Assembly: GCF_025146565.1 (NCBI RefSeq)
Contig: NZ_CP102258.1
Location: 1,830,001 to 1,894,000 of the forward strand
Direction: 5' to 3'
Source of the DNA: Bacteroides eggerthii
GTDB lineage: Bacteria; Bacteroidota; Bacteroidia; Bacteroidales; Bacteroidaceae
DNA: 64,000 nt
In this document: positions 26,447 through 34,854 of the stretch, in pieces
Layout of the letters: each line of letters opens with the position of its first letter
Numbering within the stretch: position 1 is the first letter of the stretch
Made by a program: the position numbers and the translations under genes
Notes under the pieces: model-generated
What the model was told of the DNA's origin: nothing
The model's database searches: none
Seen by the model: the letters and a program-made list of their open reading frames with translations, nothing else

Positions 26447-26743
26447 CTATTGGTTTGATTGAGGTGTTTTAGGTACATTGGTCATTATTGATTCTCCGTC
26501 TTCGTTGAAAATCTCTATTGTCGGGTTGCCGTCGTTTTCTTCGGGGAGCATAGATTCCGATGTATCGGTCAATGCTTGCCACTCTTCATAGCAAAGACGG
26601 TTGTCAATGATGTTCGACACGTCCTCACAGTTCCATGAGCGGACGATTGCCTCGGCTTCTTCGTAACTATTTGCTTTTACACTGAAATAATCCCGTTCCC
26701 AACTTGTAACCTTACGGTCTTGATAAAATTTGTATTCTCCCAT
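26447..26743 (-). CDS. hypothetical acidic protein, 98 residues
   Basis: The sequence starts MGEYKFYQDRKVTSWERDYF and contains ANSYEEAEAIVRSWN, resembling small ICE proteins that handle substrate-like or antirestriction roles, but no family can be named. It is in an operon with 26185 and 26755 (11-bp gap). Confidence 0.6.
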   Translation of the reverse strand: MGEYKFYQDRKVTSWERDYFSVKANSYEEAEAIVRSWNCEDVSNIIDNRLCYEEWQALTDTSESMLPEENDGNPTIEIFNEDGESIMTNVPKTPQSNQ

Positions 26744-26754
26744 ATCCTTGTTGT

Positions 26755-27087
26755 TTAACTGTTTACTTCTACAATATCCTCGATTCTGCCGTACAGTATC
26801 GAGCGTAACGCTGTTTTGTCAATCGCATAATACTCGTGAATGCTTCCGTGCTGTTTGACGAAATACCGTTTGAGAACGTCGGAAAAATCAAAATGATAAC
26901 CGCTCAAGGCAATTCCACGTTTGAAATAGATGCTTTCCCACACGTTACGGGTAATCCAGTTCTTTTCTTTCCGGTTTAACTTGCCTCCGTTGTTCAGGTG
27001 TACCCGCAATTTGTAAACCTTGCTGTCCTGTAATGTCGCCAGTTCGGGAATATCCCATTTGACGAATTTTGTTGCTATCTGTGTCAT
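26755..27087 (-). CDS. hypothetical protein, 110 residues
   Basis: The sequence starts MTQIATKFVKWDIPELATLQ and includes LNRKEKNWITRNVWESIYFKRG. It is basic overall and soluble. It is a member of the small-gene run 27590 to 26185. The family was not recognised. Confidence 0.6.
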   Translation of the reverse strand: MTQIATKFVKWDIPELATLQDSKVYKLRVHLNNGGKLNRKEKNWITRNVWESIYFKRGIALSGYHFDFSDVLKRYFVKQHGSIHEYYAIDKTALRSILYGRIEDIVEVNS

Positions 27088-27101
27088 ACGTTTGCTATCG
27101 T

Positions 27102-27278
27102 TTAATCATGGATAATCACTTCATCACGGTATTCTGAAATTTCCTTGCCGCTTTCAAGGCGGACAACTATGGTGTTACCATAGTTGCCCACGATTGTACC
27201 TTCCGTGTAACCTTTGTATGGATTGAGCAGTGTGCAAGACAAACCGATAATATCGCTGTCTTCTTCGTATTCGTACAT
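27102..27278 (-). CDS. 58-residue hypothetical protein
   Basis: ATG at 27278 (minus) reads MYEYEEDSDIIGLSCTLLNP, then KGYTEGTIVGNYGNTIVVRL and an ending in IIHD with a TAA at 27102-27104. It looks like a small beta-barrel (SH3- or KOW-like pattern). It fits exactly between its neighbours (14 and 18 bp gaps), which supports it as a real gene. Confidence 0.55.
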   Translation of the reverse strand: MYEYEEDSDIIGLSCTLLNPYKGYTEGTIVGNYGNTIVVRLESGKEISEYRDEVIIHD

Positions 27279-27296
27279 AGTGAATGCGTTTTTAGG

Positions 27297-27590
27297 TTAC
27301 AGCTTAATGTCCCACTTGCCTTGCGAGAATATCCGAAAGCTCACGTATTCGTCCTCTAACTCGTATGTCAGTATGCGGATATAGATTTTATCTTTGGCTT
27401 CCAAAGAAGCTACCAGTTCGTCGATTTCTTTTTCTGGGTATTCCCAACGGGAAGAAAATTCTGCATCTACAGTGTCGCCATACCGATTGACAAAACCGTT
27501 GAAATTATCGTCCAGAAATGCCTCTATTTTATCGAGGTCTTGCTTGTTTTCCGTACTTGCGTGAAAAATGTTTGTTGCATAGTTCGCCAT
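27297..27590 (-). CDS. hypothetical protein, 97 residues
   Basis: The sequence starts MANYATNIFHASTENKQDLD and contains WEYPEKEIDELVASLEAKDK. It has a ferredoxin-like alternation of helix and strand. It is the first gene of the small cluster. Its upstream region and start codon are duplicated in front of the LPD11-like gene 25423. Confidence 0.6.
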   Translation of the reverse strand: MANYATNIFHASTENKQDLDKIEAFLDDNFNGFVNRYGDTVDAEFSSRWEYPEKEIDELVASLEAKDKIYIRILTYELEDEYVSFRIFSQGKWDIKL

Positions 27591-27913
27591 AATCTTAAAT
27601 TTTGAGTTTTCTTTTTTCCCTCTTGTAGCATCAGCTACTTTCGGGCTTGATTTAATTATGTCGCTTCAAAAGGTGACATGGCTCTTTATGCAGGGTTTCA
27701 CAACCAAATACTACCTCCGCAAAGCGGAGCGTGGAGATTTTGTCGTGAACCGTCAGGCTGTGACCTTGCATACAAGAAAGACATGTCAAGTACCTTTGCG
27801 ACACAATTCATATCAGACAGCCCGAAAGCGGATGTGCGAATACAGGGAAGAGAAGATCTCGTGTAAAAGGTTGATGGTTTATAAAAAGGGAGTTGCAGCG
27901 AAAAGAAAAATAT
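27582..27913. repeat. intergenic direct repeat, copy 2
   Basis: This is the second copy of the block at 25702-26033, same length, about 1.9 kb away. The plus-strand -7 box TACCTTTG is at 27791-27798. There is no plus-strand gene downstream. Confidence 0.85.
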
Positions 27914-28035
27914 GCCGTGGAATCTTTTTTTCTTTTGGCTGCACAATGGGACCAGAGTGTTTTACGAAGTTCGGGAAAAGGTTTAGTTTAGTCCATTAGC
28001 CTATATATATGCTAAATCAAAGTAAACTATATTTA

Positions 28036-28077
28036 GGCAGACAAATTTGCCTGCCTATAAGTTTTTCCTTATCTTTG
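28036..28077 (+). promoter_or_regulatory. strong promoter with palindromic operator
   Basis: TTTG (28046-28049) and TATCTTTG (28070-28077) are exact -33 and -7 boxes 20 nt apart, ideal for Bacteroides. A near-perfect 20-bp palindrome (GGCAGACAAATTTGCCTGCC, 28036-28055) covers the -33 box and looks like a repressor operator. No intact gene follows on the plus strand. Confidence 0.75.
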
Positions 28078-28349
28078 TATGAATTAAAGAAGGCTTGCTT
28101 TTCTTTTGGCTGCAATGGTTCTTGGAAGTTCAAATACAACCGTCGGACGAGGAAAAAAATTCTGGTAGGAAGCTGGTTCAAGAAGTCCCGATTATAAGTA
28201 AGTGCAAGGAAAGAAACAGAGTGAAAACAAAAAATCGGGAAATGCCTTTAATTAGCAATTTTGTTTCTTATTTGTTCCTCAATTAAAACTATAAAATTTT
28301 CAACACACTGAATTTCAAATCATTATATATACTATTTTTGAGAGATTGG

Positions 28350-28485
28350 ATTTATTACTAATGAACCTAATCCTATTCAAGTCAAGACTAAACTGATTGA
28401 TAAAATCAAAAGTTTTGGTTCAGATGTTACATCAAATATTATAGCTAATATTATTACCAATCCTGCTATATGGGGAAATTTTTAA
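28350..28485 (+). pseudogene. gene remnant between promoter and terminator
   Basis: A frame without a start reads TNEPNPIQVKTKLIDKIKSF and then DVTSNIIANIITNPAIWGNF to a TAA at 28483-28485. The NPAIWG-type ending looks like a genuine protein C-terminus. A good terminator follows at once. With the promoter at 28036-28077 it suggests a gene of which only the end survives. The family was not recognised. Confidence 0.4.
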
Positions 28486-28512
28486 TAAGGGTATTAGAAA
28501 AATACCCTTATT
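28484..28512. terminator. 12-bp perfect hairpin
   Basis: AATAAGGGTATT (28484-28495) pairs with AATACCCTTATT (28501-28512) over a 5-nt loop. It lies between the plus-strand remnant and the minus-strand gene 28521, so it can serve both. Confidence 0.8.
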
Positions 28513-28520
28513 ATTGATTC

Positions 28521-28793
28521 CTATAGAGTTGCCAATGTAGTAGCTCCTCCTTCCCCTTTCTGATGTAACAGAAGGAATATATCTCCAGTTTCAGCAGAGC
28601 ATACTTCTGAAATGACTGGTATTGTCAGCTCTCCAGTCTCCACCTTCCTTGAACAAGCTCCAGTTTCAAAGCCATAGACAAAGAAACACTTGCCAGTGTG
28701 TTCATTTCTTTTCACTTCAATCTTTTCCACATTGTGCTGTGCTTTAAATTCAGCCACACTCATTGTCTTTAAGAACTTTAAATTTCTTTCCAT
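28521..28793 (-). CDS. hypothetical protein, 90 residues
   Basis: The sequence starts MERNLKFLKTMSVAEFKAQH and ends LLLHQKGEGGATTLATL. The pattern is that of a conserved small Bacteroides mobile-element or phage protein, but no function can be given. It ends beside a bidirectional terminator. Confidence 0.65.
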   Translation of the reverse strand: MERNLKFLKTMSVAEFKAQHNVEKIEVKRNEHTGKCFFVYGFETGACSRKVETGELTIPVISEVCSAETGDIFLLLHQKGEGGATTLATL

Positions 28794-29050
28794 AATTGTA
28801 AATTTATTATTGTTGTAGGGGGACTATCCCCACCTTGAGTGATGGGGGAGGTGATTGGTTGGCATATATCTCGCTTTTAAATCCAAAGGAGAAAAAATAA
28901 AAAAATAATTTTGGATAATTCTTTAGGTCAGTAAAAACAGTTATACTATTACAATGCGATATATATACTAATCCCCTGCTCTCTGATTGAAAACAAGGGA
29001 TTATGAATAGATGCCGATTCTTACAAATCACATTTTATATAGCACAATAT

Positions 29051-30933
29051 TTAGAATTTAGCATTTTTGACTTTCCAGCCAAAGGTAAAAAATATCTTGT
29101 TCAGAATTTCAAAGCCATCAATCCTTTTGCCGAAATCTGATATTTTAACTTTTCTAACGTTAAAATACTGCTTAATGAAACTTGCTTTTGCTGTAATATC
29201 TATTCTCAATTTTTGGAAACATAATCCAAGCTGATATTTTATTTCTTTCAGAGAGTATCTACCGCCTTCTTTAAATGTAATCCTCAACTCCTCTTGTAAT
29301 GCAGCCTGAGTTTCAGGTGATTTAAAGTGTATCATATTCCTGATTTCAAGTTCATCATACTTCAACTCTGCCACTATTTCATCACCTAATATATTATATG
29401 CCAAAGGGATAATATCATTTTGCATTGCAATATCTTTTGCTAAATCTGACATTGCAACTGGATGTTCTTTTCTTTCTACGGAATACATTTTATAAAGTAT
29501 CTCAAATGCACTTTCACCCATTCCAAAACAAATATTATTATGTATGTTTTGTTCCCAAGAATTTTCATCTTCAACATCATATCCTGCTTTCAAATATGCT
29601 TCTCTTAATGAAATTCCGTTTGAATAAATATTATCAATAGTTTCAAATTTGTACTGTGCATGGGCAATTTTCATTTTATCTATCTCAACTTTTTTTTCTT
29701 CTGCATTATAACAAGCAAATTCTTCTGGGTCATCAAGCCTTATTTTTTCTACTATAACAGTTTTCAAATCATCTCTAAGATTGTGATATGCCTCAATTGT
29801 CTTTTCAGCACTAACTAATCTCTCATTCAATTTTTCTTCGTACTCTTTTCTGCTTTCGCACATAATTCCTGTGTTATATATATGAAGGATGACATTTCTA
29901 AAAGGATTTTCTTTAGTTCTGATTCTTCCAGCTATATTTGTACTATATCTGTTGATATATCTAAAAGGGAGCTTTTTGCATATCCTTCGCTTGTAATAAC
30001 CACTAATCCTGCTTTTGAATAAAAATCTGCTCCATAAAAAGCTGTTTTCGTGCAGAAAGTAAAAGTTTTATTCGTACCACTTGCCTCCCCAATAGTAAAA
30101 CCCTCTAATTTCTTTTTATTGATTTCATCCTTGGCACATATAATTTTCACTTCATTGGGAGATAATTTGGCTGATTTTATGATACCCCTAATTGCAGATA
30201 CCGAGTTTACAAAAAAGAAATATTCTTCAACTTTATTGCCTTTTAATTCAAAAGGATGTCCCAGTTTATGATTTCTGATAATGTTGGCAACTATAGCTAA
30301 TGGATGATTTGATTTTATTCTAAAGGGCATTATCCTGACTGAATTTTCCCATTCTATCTCATATTCAGGCAATCCTTCAAGTTCTGATGGTCTCCATTGA
30401 TATGGAATTGGGGTTGCAGAAAGATAGGTTACATTTGGAACACCTTTCAGTACATTCAATAAACTCCTTATTGCAGCATTTCTGTAAATATAAGCATCTA
30501 AAATTTCTTGGTACTCATCCACAACTATTTTGCATTCAATTGATTGCAGCTTCATTACAGCATATACTCTTGGAAAAGAATCATAAGTAACCATTATCTT
30601 GATAGGCTGTTTGCCTTGACACTCTTTGATATAGTCCTCAATATGATTTTGCCCGATACCTTTTTGCACAGCAAATAATTTGTAGGAACATCTTGTATTG
30701 GGATATTGGTTTACTTTATTGATTATCAGTTGTCTCGTAGGACAAGCAACAATAACATTTTCTCCATTTTCCAATACAACAGTAGTTGCTCCACAACCAG
30801 TTTCTTTTTTATTCAAAATTCCTGCTGGCAATGTTTCCATAAATTCACTGAGATATACTGCTCCAGTAGGTGCAGTTATCACAGTCTTTCTACCTATCTC
30901 ATGAGTAGAAAGACCTAATTCTTTTTTTCTCAT
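29051..30933 (-). pseudogene. frameshifted helicase-like gene
   Basis: Two abutting frames form one gene. The upstream part (30933 to 29932, 333 codons) has a P-loop-like block KKETGCGATT, a DExx-type VVDEYQ and SATPIP, as in superfamily-2 helicases. It stops at a TAG (29932-29934) after DISTDIVQI. Shifting frame at CAAATATAGCTGG restores AGRIRTKENPFRNVILHIYN and runs into the frame 29863-29051. The rejoined QIAGRIR is helicase motif VI. The break therefore lies inside motif VI and should inactivate the protein. The intact homologue is at 39285-41087. Confidence 0.75.
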
Positions 30934-30958
30934 TTTTTTTGTTGTTAAATTACTAATA

Positions 30959-31011
30959 TTGTCGAAAAACTATTCTACTCCTTTTAAGGAGTAAGGTAGA
31001 AAATTCGACAA
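30959..31011. repeat. nested palindrome in leader
   Basis: TTGTCGAA (30959-30966) pairs with TTCGACAA (31004-31011), and inside it TACTCCTT (30976-30983) pairs with AAGGAGTA (30986-30993). It lies just upstream of the helicase-like pseudogene on its leader strand. Confidence 0.65.
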
Positions 31012-31088
31012 AAAGATATCACTTACTTGTACAGCCACATACAAGCATACATTTCTTTTCTTCCCACGAAAGTTTTATGAATTTTACT

Positions 31089-31121
31089 CAGAGGTATTGC
31101 TTTTTGCCACCTCTCGGAGTA
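31089..31121. repeat. leader hairpin
   Basis: CTCAGAGGTATTGC pairs imperfectly with GCCACCTCTCGGAG across TTTT. It lies between the promoter at 31165-31196 and the helicase-like gene. Confidence 0.5.
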
Positions 31122-31164
31122 CACTAAACAGAATAGCATGAAGCTATTTGTTAGAAAGGGGTTG

Positions 31165-31196
31165 CAAAGTAATGTCTTTTTATCGACAAAAACAAA
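31165..31196 (-). promoter_or_regulatory. promoter of helicase-like gene
   Basis: On the minus strand, TTACTTTG (plus-strand CAAAGTAA, 31165-31172) is one base from TAnnTTTG, with TTTG (plus-strand CAAA, 31193-31196) 20 nt upstream. The predicted leader to 30934 is about 225 nt and holds both hairpins. Confidence 0.55.
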
Positions 31197-31238
31197 TAAA
31201 TTGGGATATTTATTTTTATACGACTAATTATCAGAGAT

Positions 31239-31277
31239 AAAGAATCCCCATAATCCAATTAACTACAGAGATTCTTT
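31239..31277 (-). terminator. weak terminator after integrase
   Basis: AAAGAATC (31239-31246) pairs with GATTCTTT (31270-31277). It lies just beyond the integrase stop at 31283. Confidence 0.35.
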
Positions 31278-31282
31278 TAAGC

Positions 31283-32560
31283 CTATTTCAACTCTTCACT
31301 CCCAAATACATATTGAAGAACCTTCAAGTTTGCTTCATTCTCAATCTTGAAGTCTCTTTCAATGTATATATCTGTGACTTTCATGGCTTCATCAATGTGA
31401 TTAAGTGCTGCATGAACAGCATATTTATCAATACCTACCTTGTTGACTGCTAAAGTAGCCCATGAGTGTCTTGCTGCATAGTACTCCAAATCATCTATTT
31501 TCAAAAGTTTTCCAATCTCTTTGAGTCCTATATTTATAGCCTTATTGAAGTTGCCAGCAGTTGAATAAGTATGATAGAAATTAAATATTCTATTTTTTGT
31601 TTGGTCTTGGTATTTTTCCATTAGTGGTTGAAGAATAGGGGGAACTATAACTTTCATTTTGGCTTTATCTAACCTTCTGTCTTTGGTTTTACTTCTGTAG
31701 TAGGTGATTGCTTTTCCTTCCAGTGTAGAGCAACTGTATAAGTCTATTGAGTTCATTCCCATCAGGCAGAAAGATATAATGAAGCAATCTTTGGCTAAAT
31801 TATATGGGCATTTCTTCTCTTTTCCTGTGTTGTTGTATTGATAAGGTAATTCCCATATCTTTTTGATGGCTTCTGCTGGTATGGCTCTCTTTCTTGTAGC
31901 CTCTTGCTTAGGTATTTCTAAGTTATCAAAAGGTGAATTGGGCACTAAGATGATATTTCTATCATAGTCATTATATCTTTTTTTGATTTCATTGTATAGA
32001 TGTCTGAGGCATCCAATATATAAAGAGAGCATTCTGTTGGAAGGTATTCGTTTTCCATGTTTCTTTAATTCCTCAATTCTTTGGGCTCTTTTTAATTGTA
32101 GATAGTTCATGAAATCTTTTAATAGCTTTTTAGTTATTTGGTCTGTATTCAAGTGTTCTTTTCCAAGATAAGTGATGAAAGCATTAATAGATGTCTGGTA
32201 GTTGGCTTTTCCTTTTAATTGAGTAGTCTTCAACCACTCTTTTGAGAACTGAATGAAATCTATGGTAGTCTTTCTTTCATTTTTAACCTTGATGCACTCT
32301 ATTATATCATTTAAGCTGTAATTAGCTGTTTCCAATGGGAGGGAAGCACATAATTCTTGATATTGCCTAACAATATTATTTGCTTCCTTAATAAACTTGG
32401 GATTCTTTATTTTGAATGCCTTGGTGAGGTCTTCCTTCCTTACATAGATAGAAGTAGGCAGTCTTTTGACTTCTCTCTTATAAGTCATTCTGATTTTGAC
32501 ATTATACGTACCATCACTCTTTTGTTTGCCTTTTAATACTTCGGCTTTGATTGTTATCAT
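31283..32560 (-). CDS. tyrosine recombinase (element integrase)
   Basis: The protein has 425 residues with an N-terminal arm-binding domain, a SAM-like core-binding domain (about 110-215) and a catalytic domain. The visible active-site elements are ARHSWATLAV (H-x-x-R box), ALNHIDEAMKVT and the nucleophile tyrosine in DIYIERDF. The first arginine position reads ISFCLMGMNSIDLY, without arginine, as in IntDOT-like Bacteroides integrases. It starts 127 bp from the att repeat at 32687, so it is the integrase of the left element. Confidence 0.9.
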   Translation of the reverse strand: MITIKAEVLKGKQKSDGTYNVKIRMTYKREVKRLPTSIYVRKEDLTKAFKIKNPKFIKEANNIVRQYQELCASLPLETANYSLNDIIECIKVKNERKTTIDFIQFSKEWLKTTQLKGKANYQTSINAFITYLGKEHLNTDQITKKLLKDFMNYLQLKRAQRIEELKKHGKRIPSNRMLSLYIGCLRHLYNEIKKRYNDYDRNIILVPNSPFDNLEIPKQEATRKRAIPAEAIKKIWELPYQYNNTGKEKKCPYNLAKDCFIISFCLMGMNSIDLYSCSTLEGKAITYYRSKTKDRRLDKAKMKVIVPPILQPLMEKYQDQTKNRIFNFYHTYSTAGNFNKAINIGLKEIGKLLKIDDLEYYAARHSWATLAVNKVGIDKYAVHAALNHIDEAMKVTDIYIERDFKIENEANLKVLQYVFGSEELK

Positions 32561-32653
32561 ATCTATTGTTTTTGGGGGAACAACAATAGACCAACAATTA
32601 CATAATTTATAGTATAATGAAAGGGTTTTCCAAAGAATTCATATAAAAGAAAA

Positions 32654-32681
32654 GGATTGATAACCTTTTGATTATCAATCC
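32654..32681 (-). terminator. hairpin next to att
   Basis: GGATTGATAA (32654-32663) pairs perfectly with TTATCAATCC (32672-32681), followed on the minus strand by TTTTCTTTT. It lies directly downstream of the tRNA-like 3' end and looks like a tRNA terminator provided by the left element. Confidence 0.7.
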
Positions 32682-32686
32682 TCTCT

Positions 32687-32742
32687 AAGAGCGGAAGACG
32701 GGGCTCAAACCCGCGACCCTCAGCTTGGAAGGCTAATGCTCT
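32687..32742. repeat. attachment site, left copy
   Basis: This 56-bp sequence is identical to 44439-44494. It equals the 3' part of tRNA-Gly plus two flanking bases. It marks the left boundary of the 11.75-kb element and the integrase-proximal end of the element to its left. Confidence 0.9.
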
Positions 32743-32796
32743 TCTACGGCTGCCAAAAGCTGCGCTTTCGTCAGCAACCAACTGAGCTACTTCCTT
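32690..32796 (-). pseudogene. tRNA-Gly-like sequence with hairpin in the D-loop
   Basis: Compared with the intact 73-nt tRNA-Gly(UCC) at 44442-44514, the 3' portion is identical and the 5' part has GGAAGTAGCTCAGTTGG. The D-loop, however, carries 34 extra nucleotides that fold as a hairpin (AAAGC-GCA-GCTTT core with flanking GGTTGC/GCAGCC). The first two acceptor pairs are also lost (AA instead of GC). It is unlikely to be a functional tRNA. Confidence 0.75.
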
Positions 32797-32942
32797 TTAC
32801 AATAGTTATCTTTCTTACTGATTATTTTTAGAGTTTCTGCGGTTTAACTTTTGGTTTAACTTTAGGATGATACCAAGAATTGATTAATAAATATGTTAAT
32901 AATCTGTTTTAAATACTGCTTCTCTTATTTTGTATCATTTAT

Positions 32943-33239
32943 TTAGATAAGAATACCCGTTCTTGCAATGTCGCAGTAAAGAGGATTGTTCATATCCTCT
33001 ATAAGCAAGACGGGTTCTATAAGGTTACTTATCTTACGTCTAAGTTTCCATAATAGAGGGGTGTCTTCAAAATAATTGTCGTTCAAACTCTCTACTACTA
33101 CGGCAATGTCTATATCGCTATCCTCTCTGTAATTCCCCTTACTATACGAGCCATAGAGGTAGAGAGCCTTTAATGGTAATTTCTCTGCTACCATTTCTTT
33201 ATATCGTTTGGCGAGGGCTATAGCTTGTTCTTTATCCAT
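32943..33239 (-). CDS. MNT-type nucleotidyltransferase (antitoxin of HEPN/MNT pair)
   Basis: The protein has 98 residues. GSYSKGNYREDSDIDIAVVV is the GSxxxGxxxxxSDxD signature of minimal nucleotidyltransferases. In HEPN/MNT modules such proteins neutralise the HEPN partner, in known cases by AMPylation. It overlaps the upstream HEPN gene by 22 bp. It is the last gene of the element next to its left att. Confidence 0.85.
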   Translation of the reverse strand: MDKEQAIALAKRYKEMVAEKLPLKALYLYGSYSKGNYREDSDIDIAVVVESLNDNYFEDTPLLWKLRRKISNLIEPVLLIEDMNNPLYCDIARTGILI

Positions 33240-33604
33240 GACTGTAATTCTTTAGTTTGACTTAAAAGTCCTGTGCAATATTCTTTAGTCAGACTTTTCA
33301 TCAATCTTTCTTTATAAGAGGGATAACGGGCTTCAATGTTGAGAGGCTCAAGTTTATCAATGAAATCCAACTGTTCTTCTGATAGCTCTTTATCTAATTC
33401 TGTTTTCTCTGCTAATCTGGATAGTGAATGTATCTTTAAAGGTACTTCTGTCAAACAGTTAGTCCAATATGCCTTGAGTATTTTCTCTATCGTTTGGTGA
33501 CACATGAAACCCACATAGAGATAACGACCTGTAAGCAACATCGCATCTGCTGTTTCCAAGTCATAATCTGACATTTCAATCCAATAGGTAACTTTACTAT
33601 CCAT
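33218..33604 (-). CDS. HEPN-domain protein
   Basis: The protein has 128 residues. It is all-helical, with the HEPN hallmark YVGFMCHQTIEKILKAYW in the middle and an ARYPSYKERL segment near residue 95. It pairs with the MNT gene (22-bp overlap), forming a HEPN/MNT toxin-antitoxin-like module, here probably an element-stability or defence module. A canonical Rx4-6H RNase motif was not clearly seen. Confidence 0.85.
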   Translation of the reverse strand: MDSKVTYWIEMSDYDLETADAMLLTGRYLYVGFMCHQTIEKILKAYWTNCLTEVPLKIHSLSRLAEKTELDKELSEEQLDFIDKLEPLNIEARYPSYKERLMKSLTKEYCTGLLSQTKELQSWIKNKL

Positions 33605-33722
33605 GCTTAATATGTTTAATACAAAGATAATTATTCCCTTTTAAATCACAATGATTTAGCTGTAACATTTAAAAAAGACAGCAAATGAATTACTTCAAAT
33701 GCTGTCTTTTTGGATTAAATGA

Positions 33723-34097
33723 TTACTTGATTCTTTTTAAAATCGTATATTCTCCCTCATAATTAATATATGACCATTTCATCAGGCTATTATCTGTAAT
33801 TTCTAAATACACTTTTTCATAGCCATCACCATCTTCATAGTCAATAGCCAAAATGGTATTATCAGAATTAAGATTATAATTATAGACATTGGTTTCTCCC
33901 TCAATGTCAACGGAAACTGTTCCATTTGAATAAAATGTATATATATCTCCAATGTCATAAATATCACTACCGCCTGTAATTTCCCACGTTCCAATAACAG
34001 GATTAGATTGTTTGTCTTCATCATCACTACAAGCAATAAAGCTAATACTTATAATTGTAGTCATAATGGCTATACCCAAAAATTTCAGTACTTTCAT
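33723..34097 (-). CDS. lipocalin-like lipoprotein
   Basis: The protein has 124 residues. A lipobox (ISFIAC) is followed by SDDEDKQSNPVIGTWEITGG. The IGTWxxxG opening and the repeating beta strands (YTFYSNGTVSVD) fit a lipocalin-like fold common among Bacteroides lipoproteins. The ligand is unknown. It lies downstream of gene 34150, with a similar leader. Confidence 0.75.
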   Translation of the reverse strand: MKVLKFLGIAIMTTIISISFIACSDDEDKQSNPVIGTWEITGGSDIYDIGDIYTFYSNGTVSVDIEGETNVYNYNLNSDNTILAIDYEDGDGYEKVYLEITDNSLMKWSYINYEGEYTILKRIK

Positions 34098-34149
34098 AAA
34101 AATACAATATTATTATAGATAATACATAATTTATATCGTACAGCACTTT

Positions 34150-34662
34150 TTATTTCATTTTCGTATATGTCTCTGTAAAATCTCCACTATGACGATGTTC
34201 AGGGTCATAATCGGGGTCAGTCTGTACATTATCATACTTTATACGGAGAACTAATTTATCCGTTGTCAGTGTTTCTATTGCAGGATTTGCATACTCAAAC
34301 CAACCGTCATGCTCTTTTAATACAATTGTCTTTCCGTCTAAAGTACCTGTTTGACTACCGTCCATTTGCCAACCTGAACCTGAATAATAATATGAAGTTA
34401 TTGAATAAGTGTTATCTGAAAGTTTTTTGATAACGATTTTTTCACTATCATAATCGGGATTGTATGGGTCATTAGTATAGTCCCAAGTGTCTTTTTCTGT
34501 TTCTTCACTGCAAAGTTCCCAACCTGCACTACGTACAAGTCCCCAAGTTCCCTCTAAAGAACTTGTATCTATCGTATCATCGTCATCATCGCTACAAGCT
34601 GCAAAGTTAACACTCATAATTACGGCAATTACTGCCATTCCGATTAATCTTAAAGTTTTCAT
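34150..34662 (-). CDS. lipocalin-like lipoprotein
   Basis: The protein has 170 residues. Lipobox VNFAAC, then SDDDDDTIDTSSLEGTWGLV. Its leader and N-terminus (MKTLRLIGMAVIAVIMS) closely resemble those of the next gene, so the pair is probably a duplication. A promoter and a large palindrome lie upstream (34855-35117). Confidence 0.75.
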   Translation of the reverse strand: MKTLRLIGMAVIAVIMSVNFAACSDDDDDTIDTSSLEGTWGLVRSAGWELCSEETEKDTWDYTNDPYNPDYDSEKIVIKKLSDNTYSITSYYYSGSGWQMDGSQTGTLDGKTIVLKEHDGWFEYANPAIETLTTDKLVLRIKYDNVQTDPDYDPEHRHSGDFTETYTKMK

Positions 34663-34854
34663 TGTTTTAATATAGTTTGTGCTTCCTCATTCCCATAGAA
34701 AGCGCGGTTAATAAATAGTTATGGAATAGTGCGGGGAACACAGCAATAGCTGCACACCGTTTTAATAATTAGCTACATTAGAAAATAGTACTGTCTGTTT
34801 CTTGGCGATATGTATTGTAGTCAGTGTTCCCTACTGGCTGTTATACAAAAAAGA

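Noticed and set aside
25153-27590. CRISPR array in the repeat-rich accessory region
   Set aside because: The repeats are two long intergenic copies and gene leaders, not short regular repeats with spacers; no cas genes are present in the window.
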